From the NCBI RefSeq assembly GCF_900090305.1, contig NZ_LT607751.1, positions 5,332,001 through 5,396,000 on the forward strand: a DNA stretch of 64,000 nt, written 5' to 3'. Below the pieces are notes generated by a model. That model worked only from the letters and a program-made list of their open reading frames with translations, was not told the origin of the DNA and did not search any database. The position numbers and the translations under genes were made by a program. This document shows, one piece after another, positions 32,944-40,735 of this stretch. Source of the stretch: Micromonospora siamensis. GTDB taxonomy: Bacteria > Actinomycetota > Actinomycetes > Mycobacteriales > Micromonosporaceae. Every line of letters starts with the position of its first letter. Within the stretch, counting starts at the first letter, position 1.

Positions 32944-33578
32944 CATGCCTCCGTGGGGCTGAGCTGTGCGGGGGTGGCCTGGCCGGCTCCGCCGGCGAGC
33001 CGGTCGAGCAGGGCGGTGGCGTCGGCGGGCATCGGTCGGCCGGCGGCGGCGCGCTCGGCGGCCAGGCCGGCCAGCATCACGGCCAGCTCGCCGTCGGCGC
33101 GCCCGTCGAGGTCGGCCACGGCGGCCAGCGGGACGCCCATGAAGACGCACTTGAGCACCCCCTGCCGCCAGGCCGCCTGGTCCAGGTGGCTCGCGTAGGG
33201 GCCGAGCGCGGCGGCGACCAACCGGGTGTCGTTGGTGCGCAGCGCGTCGTGCAGCAGCGGCACGCCGGCCGCGCCGACGGGCAGCAGCGGCAGGGCGCGC
33301 AGCACGGCCCGCTTCTCGGCGGCGTCGCCGTGCCGGTAGAGGGCGGTCGCCGCGTCGGCGTGACCGGCGGGCAGCGCGGTCAGCAGCAGCACCCGGGCCG
33401 CCTCGTCGGCGGTCCAGCCGGGCAGGTCGGGCAGCTCGGCCCGGCCGCAGTGCCGGCCGGCGGCGGCGAAGTGCCGCGCGATCGTCGTCGGTTCGGCCGC
33501 GACGCGGCGCAGCGCCTCGTCCAGCCACTCCGGATCGGGTACGCCGTGCAGCGCGGCCCGCAGTCGTTCCGGTTCCAT
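32943..33578 (-). CDS. eboA: EboA-like helical repeat protein
   Basis: 211 residues, all alpha-helical, without catalytic motifs. The stretch RTNDTRLVAAALGPYASHLD followed by AAWRQGVLKCVFMGVPL is the part that I recognise from EboA-domain proteins, marker genes of the ebo cluster. It may be a scaffold for the other Ebo proteins; this is inferred. A 72-base gap with a 28-bp palindrome separates it from the upstream gene, the only gap inside the operon. Confidence 0.82.
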   Translation of the reverse strand: MEPERLRAALHGVPDPEWLDEALRRVAAEPTTIARHFAAAGRHCGRAELPDLPGWTADEAARVLLLTALPAGHADAATALYRHGDAAEKRAVLRALPLLPVGAAGVPLLHDALRTNDTRLVAAALGPYASHLDQAAWRQGVLKCVFMGVPLAAVADLDGRADGELAVMLAGLAAERAAAGRPMPADATALLDRLAGGAGQATPAQLSPTEA

Positions 33579-33615
33579 ACCGTTGCCTCCCCAAGCGCGG
33601 ATGTCGGTGTCCGGA

Positions 33616-33643
33616 CGTGGTCGGCCCGGCCGGGCCGACCACG
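33616..33643. repeat. 28-bp perfect palindrome
   Basis: Fourteen bases on each side of 33629/33630 are exactly complementary, with no loop. It lies in the only gap of the ebo-type operon, 37 bases upstream of the eboA start codon. It could be an RNA hairpin tuning downstream expression, or a mobile repeat. Confidence 0.7.
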
Positions 33644-33650
33644 AACGTGT

Positions 33651-34649
33651 TCAGCCGCCCCCTTTGCTCTGCTGCACCCCACGCGACGGTGCGGGCCCGG
33701 AAGTGTCGCCTCCGCCGCAGCAGAGCAAAGGGGCGGAGTCGGGTGCCTCCGGCCCGGGTGCCGCGCCCGGCGGATCCGGTCGCGTCGACGCGGTCCGGGC
33801 GGCGGCGCGCAGGAAGTCCAGCGACCCGGCGGCGACCGTCGGGGCGGCGTGCGAGTGCCGGGGCAGCTCCACGGCGACCAGGCCGCGGTAGCCGACCTCG
33901 GCCAGGGCGGCCAGCACCGGCGGGAAGTCGATCTCGCCGGTGCCGAACTCCAGGTGCTCGTGCACGCCCCGGCGCATGTCGTCGATCTGCACGTTGACCA
34001 GGTGTCCGGCGACCTGGCGTACGCAGTCCGGCACCGGGGCCGGTTCCAGGCAGCGGCAGTGTCCGATGTCGAGGGTGAGGCCGAAGGCCGGTGGGGCGCC
34101 GAGGGCGGCGTGCAGCCGGCGCCAGCCGGCGATCTCCTCGACCAGCATCCCCGGTTCCGGCTCGAAGCCCAGCGTCACGCCGGCCGCCGTGGCGGCGTCG
34201 CAGACCGTGCCGCAGCCGGCCACCAGCCGGTCCCAGGCCACGTCGGGCTCGACGCCGTCGGGGCGTACGCCGGCCCAGAAGGAGACCGCCTCGGCGCCCA
34301 GGTCCGCGCCGATCGCCACGGCCCGGCGCAGGAACTCGATCCGCAGCGCCGGGTCGTCGTGCAGCAGGGTCGGCGCGTGCTTGTGCCACGGGTCGAGCAG
34401 GTAGCGGGCGCCGGTCTCGATCACCACGGCCAGCCCGAGGGCGTCCAGCCGGCGGCGCACGGCGGCCACCCGGGCGGCCAGCCCGGGCGCGAACGGGTCC
34501 AGGTGGTCGTGGTCCAGGGTCAGCGCCACGCCCTGGTAACCCAGGTCGGCCAGGACGGCGAGGGCGTCGTCGAGCCGGTGGTTGGCGAAGCCGTTGGTGC
34601 CGTACCCGAGGCGCAGCTCCGTCGGGTCCAGCGCGGCGGGGGCGTTCAT
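33651..34649 (-). CDS. sugar phosphate isomerase/epimerase (second TIM barrel of the operon)
   Basis: 332 residues. The opening LRLGYGTNGFANHRLDDALA and the metal-site regions VVIETGARYLLDP, LGFEPEPGMLVEE, GLTLDIGHCRCLE, VNVQIDDMRRGVHEH and GLVAVELPRH place it with xylose-isomerase-like TIM barrels, near EboE in style. The barrel ends near residue 295. The last 35 or so residues (including CCGGGDTSG) are encoded by an inverted repeat and look foreign to the fold. The ATG overlaps the UbiA-family stop (ATGA). It probably acts on the cyclitol or sugar intermediate of the pathway. Confidence 0.8.
   Translation of the reverse strand: MNAPAALDPTELRLGYGTNGFANHRLDDALAVLADLGYQGVALTLDHDHLDPFAPGLAARVAAVRRRLDALGLAVVIETGARYLLDPWHKHAPTLLHDDPALRIEFLRRAVAIGADLGAEAVSFWAGVRPDGVEPDVAWDRLVAGCGTVCDAATAAGVTLGFEPEPGMLVEEIAGWRRLHAALGAPPAFGLTLDIGHCRCLEPAPVPDCVRQVAGHLVNVQIDDMRRGVHEHLEFGTGEIDFPPVLAALAEVGYRGLVAVELPRHSHAAPTVAAGSLDFLRAAARTASTRPDPPGAAPGPEAPDSAPLLCCGGGDTSGPAPSRGVQQSKGGG
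33659..33733. repeat. 17-bp inverted repeat within the end of a CDS
   Basis: CCCCTTTGCTCTGCTGC (33659-33675) and its exact reverse complement (33717-33733) enclose 41 bases. They encode the odd C-terminal tail of the TIM-barrel gene and lie next to the 28-bp palindrome. Confidence 0.8.
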
Positions 34650-35491
34650 GTCGGGGACACCAGTCGGGCCAGCCGGTGGCCCAGCGGCGCCGCCGCCGCG
34701 ACCGCCAGCCCGAGCAGCCCGGCGCCGGCCCGGGCGGTCAGCGCGCCCTGCAACGCGGGCAGCCCGGTGATGCCGGCGCCGACGGCGGCCCGGACCCGGC
34801 CCGGCGACGGGTCGGCGAGCACCCGGGCCTGGGCGCCGCCGTAGCGGGTGGCGTAGCCGGCGGCGAGCAGCGCGGGCACCGGGGCCACGGCCGGCCCGAC
34901 CGCGGCGGCGGCGACCAGCGCCGTGCCGGCCAGGGTTGCCCGCGGCAACCGTCGGTCGGCGCCGCTCACCTCACGGCGGGACAGCTCGGTGACGGTCCAG
35001 GTGTGCGCGGCCACGGTGAGCGCCGCCGGGAACGCCCGGCGCAGCCGGCCGCCGGTCGCGCCGAGCAGCACGTCCAGCCCCCGGCAGGCGGCCATCACCA
35101 CCGGGCCGGCGGCGGTGTTCTTGGCGGCCAGGTCGTACCCCCAGACGGTCGCCGCCAGCGGCACCGCGACGGCGGCGGCCCGCCGGCCGCCCGCGACGGC
35201 GGCCAGCGCCACCCCGGCGGCGGTGAGCCCGGCCGCGATACCGACCGCCGTGCCGGGACGGATCCGGCCGCTCGGGATGGGCCGCTCGGGCCGCTCCACC
35301 GCGTCCAGCCGGCGGTCGGCCCAGTCGTTGGCGGCCATCCCGCCCCAGTAGAGCAGCACCGACGCGCCGGCCAGAGCGGGCGTCCGCCGGTCCAGCGTCC
35401 CGGCCGCCGCCGCCCCGGCCAGCACGTCCCCGGGTACGGAGAGGCCGGCCGGCGCCCGGACCAGCTCGACCAGGTCAGCCACGCGGCTCAT
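34646..35491 (-). CDS. eboC: EboC-like UbiA-family prenyltransferase
   Basis: 281 residues, about eight membrane helices. The first Asp-rich motif is NDWADRRLDAVERPERPIPS (about 55-75), the Mg-prenyl-diphosphate site of UbiA enzymes. The second motif region, YDLAAKNTAAGP, keeps Asp and Lys but is less acidic than in UbiA. It would attach a prenyl chain from the prenyl synthase of this operon to a polar acceptor in the membrane. The ATG at 35491 has GGGAGG 5 bases upstream; it starts 17 bases inside the end of the preceding gene. Confidence 0.85.
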   Translation of the reverse strand: MSRVADLVELVRAPAGLSVPGDVLAGAAAAGTLDRRTPALAGASVLLYWGGMAANDWADRRLDAVERPERPIPSGRIRPGTAVGIAAGLTAAGVALAAVAGGRRAAAVAVPLAATVWGYDLAAKNTAAGPVVMAACRGLDVLLGATGGRLRRAFPAALTVAAHTWTVTELSRREVSGADRRLPRATLAGTALVAAAAVGPAVAPVPALLAAGYATRYGGAQARVLADPSPGRVRAAVGAGITGLPALQGALTARAGAGLLGLAVAAAAPLGHRLARLVSPT

Positions 35492-36641
35492 CGGCACCTC
35501 CCGCGGCGGCGTGCAGCGCCCGGACGAAGTCGCCCAGCCGGATCCACTGCTCGGCCAGCGAGTGGGTGGCCGCGCCGAGCGGGTCCTTGAAGAAGAACGC
35601 CAGCTCGGTCAGGGGTCCGGTGTGGCCGGTGGCGTGCGCGGCGGCGGTGAGTCGGGCCAGGTCCAGCACCAGCGGGGCGGCCAGCGCCGAGTCGCAGCCG
35701 TGCCAGGTGAACTCCATCCGCATGCCGGTGCCGAGGAAGCCGGCGAAGGTGACCAGGTCCCACGCGGTCTTGAAGTCGCCCAGGTCCTCGACGTACTCGA
35801 TCCGGGTGTGGCCCTGCGGTACGTAGCCGAGCGTCTCGCCCAGCACCCGCTGCTTGCTCTCCACCTTGGCCGCGTTGGCGGCCGGATCGGCCAGCGTGGC
35901 GCCGTCACCGCCGCCGAGCAGGTTGGTGCCGGACCAGGAGCGCACGGCCAGGTTCCGCATCGCGAACATCGGGGCGAGCACCGACTTGACCAGGGTCTCC
36001 CCGGTCTTGCCGTCGTGCCCCGCGTACGGCAGGCCCCGCTCGGCGGCCAGCGCGGTCAGGGCCGGCAGCCGGGCCCCCGTGGACGGGGTGAAGTCGACGA
36101 AGGCGGCCCCGGCGGTGAACGCCGCGTACGCGCACAGTGAGCTGTTCGGCAGCACGTCGTCCGGTCCGGCGAGCGCGGCCCGCAGCGCGGCCAGGTCGGC
36201 GTGGGCCGGGTGCGGTACGGCGACCGGCTCGGTGGCCGACACGTTCACCACCACCAGCCGGTCCAGCGCGTGCCGGTCGCGGAACCCGGTCAGCTCGCGG
36301 ACCAGGGTGGCGGCCCGGTCGGCCTGGCTGCCGCCGGTCGGGGCGGGCCGCAGGTCCTCCTCCACCCCGGTCAGCTCGGCGGTCAACGCGGCGACCAGCC
36401 GGGCCGGCACCACGCCCGCGTCGGCGAGCGTCTCGGCCCGCTTGGTAAGCGGGGTGCACACCACGTCGTGGCCGCCGAAGACGAGATCGGTCAGGGCCGG
36501 CAGGGCGGGGCCCCGCAGCTCGGGCAACTCGGTGACGCAGCCGGTCGGGGCGGCCAGGCCGGCCCGCAGGGCGAGCGCCCCGACGATGCTGGTGGTCGCG
36601 ACCGAACCGCGCGCCCCCACCAGCCAGACACCCGTACGCAT
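35475..36641 (-). CDS. inositol-3-phosphate synthase homologue
   Basis: 388 residues, the size of bacterial myo-inositol-phosphate synthases. NAD-binding VWLVGARGSVATTSIVGAL (5-23) is followed by TEPVAVPHPAHA, NSSLCAYAAF and the family hallmark GHDGKTGETLVKSVLAP (about 217-233), then SWSGTNLLGGGDG and ESKQRVLGETLGY. The enzyme cyclises glucose 6-phosphate to inositol 3-phosphate through NAD-dependent oxidation and aldol closure. AAGGAG lies 6 bases before the ATG. As first gene of the ebo-type operon it may stand in for EboD, the sugar-phosphate cyclase of other ebo clusters. Confidence 0.88.
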   Translation of the reverse strand: MRTGVWLVGARGSVATTSIVGALALRAGLAAPTGCVTELPELRGPALPALTDLVFGGHDVVCTPLTKRAETLADAGVVPARLVAALTAELTGVEEDLRPAPTGGSQADRAATLVRELTGFRDRHALDRLVVVNVSATEPVAVPHPAHADLAALRAALAGPDDVLPNSSLCAYAAFTAGAAFVDFTPSTGARLPALTALAAERGLPYAGHDGKTGETLVKSVLAPMFAMRNLAVRSWSGTNLLGGGDGATLADPAANAAKVESKQRVLGETLGYVPQGHTRIEYVEDLGDFKTAWDLVTFAGFLGTGMRMEFTWHGCDSALAAPLVLDLARLTAAAHATGHTGPLTELAFFFKDPLGAATHSLAEQWIRLGDFVRALHAAAGGADEPRG

Positions 36642-36830
36642 GATGCTCCTTCCCGTCGGGTGAGGGGACCGGTGCCCGTCGCGGCCGGCGGGTGGCCGGC
36701 CGGCGGCGTACGCCGGACCGTGGTCGACGCGGATGGCCCCGCCCGCCCACCCGTCGTGGGTGCACCCGGCGCCGGTGTTCGGCGGCACCGGCCCGGGCGG
36801 TCCGGGCGGCCGGGACGGGCGGGGCCGGTA

Positions 36831-36860
36831 GGCAGGTCCGGTCGGCGTGCCGGTCCTGCC
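36831..36860 (-). repeat. 11-bp hairpin, one mismatch
   Basis: GGCAGGTCCGG and CCGGTCCTGCC enclose 8 bases, 190 bases upstream of the inositol phosphate synthase start. It may be a leader structure or terminator. Confidence 0.45.
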
Positions 36861-37047
36861 TCCCCCGCGTCGGGTCCTGCCCGGTCCCGCGGGGCGGCCG
36901 GGGAATCCCGGTCCGACCGCCCCACGGGACCGTCGTGCCTCGTGCGTCGCCACAGCGGCGGTCGCACACCCTCCGGGGCCGACCTCGTCCCGGCCGCGGG
37001 GCGCAACCGCGGCCGGCCCTCGCCGGTCGGCACCGGGGAGCCGTCGG

Positions 37048-37075
37048 GCGACGGCGGCGGGTGGGCCGCCGTCGC
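37048..37075 (-). terminator. terminator of the oxidoreductase gene
   Basis: GCGACGGCGGC and GCCGCCGTCGC form a perfect 11-bp stem with a 6-base loop, 69 bases past the stop codon. Confidence 0.6.
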
Positions 37076-37143
37076 GGGTGGTGCGGCGCGGCGGGTGCCG
37101 CGACCGCGTGGGCGACCGGCGCCGACCACGGCGCCGGCGTGGG

Positions 37144-38388
37144 TCAGGCGGGCACCGGCGCCGGGGTCGACGCCACCTCCGTCCAGGAGGAGCTCCGCTC
37201 GGCGGAGCGGGTGACCGCGTCCAGCACCAGCTGGACCTGCAGCGCCTCCTCGAAGGAGGGGGTCGGGTCGGCGCCGGTGGCGACCGCCTCGACGAAGTCG
37301 CGCATCTGGTGGGTGAAGGAGTGTTCGTAGCCGATGATGTGGCCGGGCGGCCACCACGCCGACAGGTACGGGTGCTCCGGTTCGGTGACCAGGATCCGGG
37401 TGAAGCCCTGCTCGCCGGCGGGCAGCGTGGCGTCGTGGAACTCCAGCTCGTTGAGGCGTTCCAGGTCGAACACCACGCTGCCGAGCGAACCGTTGATCTC
37501 CACCCGGAGGGCGTTCTTGCGGCCGGTGGCGAACCGGCTGGCCTCGTAGGTGGCCAGTGCGCCGCCGTCGAGCCGGGCGACGAAGACCGCCGCGTCGTCG
37601 ACGGTGACCGGCCCGGTGGCCGGGCCGTGCCCGTCGACGGAGCCGTGCCCGTCCACCGATCCGTGCCCGTCGACCTGGGCGGCCAGGCCGCTGGAGCCGG
37701 CCGGCAGGGGGCGCTGCTTGACGAACGTCTCGGTGATCGCGCTGACCCCGCCGATCCGCTGGCCGGTGACGTACTGGGTGAGGTCGATGATGTGGGCGCC
37801 GATGTCACCCAGCGCGCCGGACCCCGCCTTGTCCTTCTGCAGCCGCCAGACCAGCGGGAACTGCGGGTCCACGATCCAGTCCTGCAGGTACGCCGCGCGG
37901 ACGTGCCGGATCACGCCGAGGCGTCCGGCCTCGACCAGCTGCCGCATCAGGGTGACCGCGGGCACCCGGCGGTAGTTGAACCCGCACATCGAGCGCACCC
38001 CGGTGGTCCGGGCGGTGGCCGCCGCGGCGGCCATCTCCCGGGCCTCGGCGACCGTGTTGGCCAGCGGCTTCTCGCAGATCACGTGCTTGCCGGCGGCCAG
38101 CGCGGCGAGCGCGATCTCGGCGTGGCTGTCCCCCGGTGTGCAGATGTCGACGACGTCGATCTCGTCGGACGTCACCAGGGCCCGCCAGTCCGTGGTCCAG
38201 CTGTCCCAGCCGAGCCGGTCGGCGGCGTCGGCGACCTTGCCGGGGTCCCGGCCGCAGATCGTCGACATCCGGACCCGCGCCGGCAGGTCGTAGACCCGGT
38301 TCACGGTGCGCCACGCCTGCGAGTGCGCCGCGCCCATGAACGCGTAGCCGACCATGCCGACCCGCAGTTGCCTGTTGTGAGTGGACAA
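37144..38388 (-). CDS. Gfo/Idh/MocA-family oxidoreductase
   Basis: 414 residues. NAD(P)-binding RVGMVGYAFMGAAHSQAW (9-26), then the catalytic-lysine motif CEKPLANTVAEA and a C-terminal alpha/beta domain with GDIGAHIIDL. Such enzymes oxidise sugars, inositols or their derivatives. A VDGHGS hexapeptide repeats three times near residue 240. The TTG start at 38388 has GGGAG upstream. It is the last gene behind a ribose-type binding protein, so it likely acts on the imported sugar or cyclitol. Confidence 0.88.
   Translation of the reverse strand: MSTHNRQLRVGMVGYAFMGAAHSQAWRTVNRVYDLPARVRMSTICGRDPGKVADAADRLGWDSWTTDWRALVTSDEIDVVDICTPGDSHAEIALAALAAGKHVICEKPLANTVAEAREMAAAAATARTTGVRSMCGFNYRRVPAVTLMRQLVEAGRLGVIRHVRAAYLQDWIVDPQFPLVWRLQKDKAGSGALGDIGAHIIDLTQYVTGQRIGGVSAITETFVKQRPLPAGSSGLAAQVDGHGSVDGHGSVDGHGPATGPVTVDDAAVFVARLDGGALATYEASRFATGRKNALRVEINGSLGSVVFDLERLNELEFHDATLPAGEQGFTRILVTEPEHPYLSAWWPPGHIIGYEHSFTHQMRDFVEAVATGADPTPSFEEALQVQLVLDAVTRSAERSSSWTEVASTPAPVPA
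37625..37678 (+). repeat. 18-bp in-frame tandem repeat, three copies
   Basis: Units 37625-37642, 37643-37660 and 37661-37678 share CCGTGCCCGTC and encode VDGHGS on the minus strand. The insert lies in a loop of the oxidoreductase C-terminal domain and should be tolerated. Confidence 0.85.
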
Positions 38389-38409
38389 GGGAGGTCTCCC
38401 AACCGTGTG

Positions 38410-39465
38410 TCAGAACCCGAGCTTCAGGTAGTCGCCCGCGTTCTCCTTGGTGATGGTCTCGGAGGCCAGCACGATCTCCTTGGGGACCTGGAGTTCCACC
38501 AGGTCGGACATGCCCTTGCCCTGGCCGATCAGCCGGGCCAGCGAGATCGCCGACGAGGCCATCGACGGGCTGTAGGTGACGGTCGCCTTCAGCACCGTGT
38601 TGTCGGCCTTGATGTCCTCCATGGCCTTCTTCGAGCCGGCGCCGCCGACCATGAAGAACTCCTTGCGGTTGGCCTGGTTGACCGCCGCGAGGACGCCGAT
38701 GCCCTGGTCGTCGTCGTGGTTCCAGATCGCGTCGATCTTCGGCAGGGCCTGGAAGAGGCCGGTCGCGGCCTGCTGGCCGGAGTCGGCGGTGAACTCCGCC
38801 GGCCGCCGGTTGGCGACCTTCAGCCCGCTGGCCGCCAGGGTGTCGGCGAAGCCCTTCGAGCGTTCCTGGGTCAGCTCCAGCGAGTCGATGCCGGGGATCT
38901 CACCGATCACCGGGTTGCTCACGCCCTTGGCCTTGAGCTGCTCGATGATGTACGTCGCGGCGGCGACGCCCATGCCGTAGTTGTCGCCCTTGATCTGCAA
39001 CCGGTAGGCCTTCGGGTCGGGGAAGGCCCGGTCCAGGTTGACCACCGGGATGCCGGCCTTCATCGCCTCCAGGCCGAAGGCGTTGAGCTCCTTGCCGTCG
39101 TGCGGCAGCAGCACGATCACGTCCGGCTTCTGGGAGATCAGGGTGGACAGCGCCGCGCGCTGGGCCGCCGCGTCCGCGCCGGCCTCCACGCTCTGCAGCT
39201 TGACGTCCGAGTACGCCCCGGCCTGCGCCTTGGCGTTGTTGGTGATGGCGGCGATCCAGCCGTGGTCGGCTGCCGGGGCGGAGAAGCCGATGGTGACCTG
39301 CTTGCCCGGGGCGGCGGCGCCGCCGGAGGAGTTCGCGGCGGCCTTGGTCTGTGCCTCGGTCGGGGTGGCCTCGTTGCTGGTGCACGCGGTGAGCAGGGCA
39401 CCGGCGCCGAGCGCCGCGGAGCCGAAGAGGATCCGGCGGCGGGACAGGTCGCTTCTGGTTGTCAT
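38410..39465 (-). CDS. sugar ABC transporter substrate-binding lipoprotein (ribose type)
   Basis: 351 residues. The N-terminus SRRRILFGSAALGAGALLTAC combines a twin-arginine motif with a lipobox, so it is probably Tat-exported and lipid-anchored. The mature part is a type I periplasmic-binding fold (about 55-345; VTIGFSAPAADHGWIAAITN, DVIVLLPHDG, GIPVVNLDRAF, DAIWNHDDDQG). Ligands are pentoses, hexoses or inositol. AGGAGG lies 5 bases before the ATG. It follows the permease gene by 151 bases. Confidence 0.9.
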   Translation of the reverse strand: MTTRSDLSRRRILFGSAALGAGALLTACTSNEATPTEAQTKAAANSSGGAAAPGKQVTIGFSAPAADHGWIAAITNNAKAQAGAYSDVKLQSVEAGADAAAQRAALSTLISQKPDVIVLLPHDGKELNAFGLEAMKAGIPVVNLDRAFPDPKAYRLQIKGDNYGMGVAAATYIIEQLKAKGVSNPVIGEIPGIDSLELTQERSKGFADTLAASGLKVANRRPAEFTADSGQQAATGLFQALPKIDAIWNHDDDQGIGVLAAVNQANRKEFFMVGGAGSKKAMEDIKADNTVLKATVTYSPSMASSAISLARLIGQGKGMSDLVELQVPKEIVLASETITKENAGDYLKLGF

Positions 39466-39616
39466 GTCGACCTCCTGAAATGCGGGTGGGGGGAGCGGAA
39501 GAGGGTGTGGTCGTCCCGGCCACCGTCGGTGTGTCGAGGTGGCCGCGGGTTTCGCGGTGATCGGGTACGGGGTGGAGGTGGCTCCTGCTGTCGCGGCGGG
39601 TCGGTCGGTGCCGGGG

Positions 39617-40735
39617 TCAGGCGGTGCTGGCCCGCTTGCCCCCGAACCGGCCGCCCAGGCCCCGGAACTGCACCTGCTGGACCAGGACCGCGGCGACGAT
39701 GATGCCGCCCTTGACCATGTTCTGGGCCTCGGTGGAGAGCCCGTTGATGGCGAAGAGGTTGGTGATGGTGGAGAAGATGATCACGCCGAGCAGGGAGCCG
39801 ACGATGGTGCCCCGCCCGCCGGTGAGCAGCGTGCCGCCGATGATCGCGGCGGCGATCGCGTCCAGTTCGTAGAGGTTCGCCATCGCCGCCTGGGCGGAGT
39901 TGGCCTGCGCGGTCAGCATGATCGCGGCGATGCCGCAGCAGAGGCCGGAGAGCGCGTAGAGCAGCAGGGTGTGCAGTCGGACGTTGATGCCGGCCAGCCG
40001 GGCGGCCTCGGCGTTGCCGCCGACGGCGACCGTACGCCGGCCGAAGGTGGTCCGGTTGAGCAGCACCCAACCGGCCAGCACCACCGCGGCGAGGATGTAG
40101 ACCAGCAGCGGGATGCCGAGCACGTCGGTGCTGGCGATGCCGTTGATGAACTGGCTGTTGGAGACCTGGGTCTGCTTCTCGGAGATCTGGGCGGCCAGCC
40201 CTCGGGCGGCCACCATCATGGCCAGCGTGGCGATGAACGGCACCAGCCGGCCGTAGGAGATCAGCACGCCGTTGACCAGACCCACCGCCAGCCCGACCAC
40301 CAGCGCGCTGAAGATCATGCCGCCGGCGCCGTAGCTCTGGGTGGCCAGGGTGGTGCACCAGACGCCGGCCAGGGCGACGATCGCGCCGACCGACAGGTCG
40401 ATGCCGCCGCCGATGATCACGAAGGTCATCCCGACGGTGACCACGCCGACCACCGAGGCCAGCTTGAGGATGGTGAGGGTGTTGCCCCACACCCAGTTCG
40501 CGTCCCCGTACAGGTCGGGTCGGGTGGCGATGCCGATCACCACCAGGATGACCAGGGTGGCGAGCAGGCCCAGGTTGCGCCGGGCGCCCTCGCCGCCGTC
40601 CCCGCTCCAGAACGGGATCCGGCCGCCCGCCGGGGCCTTCGTCGCGGCGGTGTGCTCGGCGGCCTCGGTCTGTGCCGGGTCGACCGGCGGCGACTGGGCC
40701 GGCAACTGCGTCGCCGTGGGTGTCGTGTCGCTCAT
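39617..40735 (-). CDS. sugar ABC transporter permease (RbsC-like)
   Basis: 372 residues. A polar N-terminal tail of about 50 residues is followed by about ten membrane helices of the branched-chain amino acid/ribose permease family (GMTFVIIGGGIDLSVGAIVAL, ARLAGINVRLH, AIIGGTLLTGGRGTIVGSLLG). The ATG overlaps the ATPase stop (ATGA). With the ATPase and binding protein it forms a complete importer. Confidence 0.9.
   Translation of the reverse strand: MSDTTPTATQLPAQSPPVDPAQTEAAEHTAATKAPAGGRIPFWSGDGGEGARRNLGLLATLVILVVIGIATRPDLYGDANWVWGNTLTILKLASVVGVVTVGMTFVIIGGGIDLSVGAIVALAGVWCTTLATQSYGAGGMIFSALVVGLAVGLVNGVLISYGRLVPFIATLAMMVAARGLAAQISEKQTQVSNSQFINGIASTDVLGIPLLVYILAAVVLAGWVLLNRTTFGRRTVAVGGNAEAARLAGINVRLHTLLLYALSGLCCGIAAIMLTAQANSAQAAMANLYELDAIAAAIIGGTLLTGGRGTIVGSLLGVIIFSTITNLFAINGLSTEAQNMVKGGIIVAAVLVQQVQFRGLGGRFGGKRASTA

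Larger units (their letters stand above)
36642..37143. other. intergenic region upstream of the ebo-type operon
   Basis: 502 very GC-rich bases without a supported gene. They hold a terminator-like hairpin for the oxidoreductase gene (37048-37075), a second hairpin (36831-36860) and, presumably, the promoter of the ebo-type operon. Confidence 0.5.

Noticed and set aside
33583..33997. Rightward open frames across the palindromes
   Set aside because: They are antisense to the TIM-barrel gene and made of repeat sequence.
36642..37143. A gene in the GC-rich gap before the ebo-type operon
   Set aside because: Frames here are low-complexity Arg/Pro/Gly sequence, and terminator-like hairpins occupy the region.
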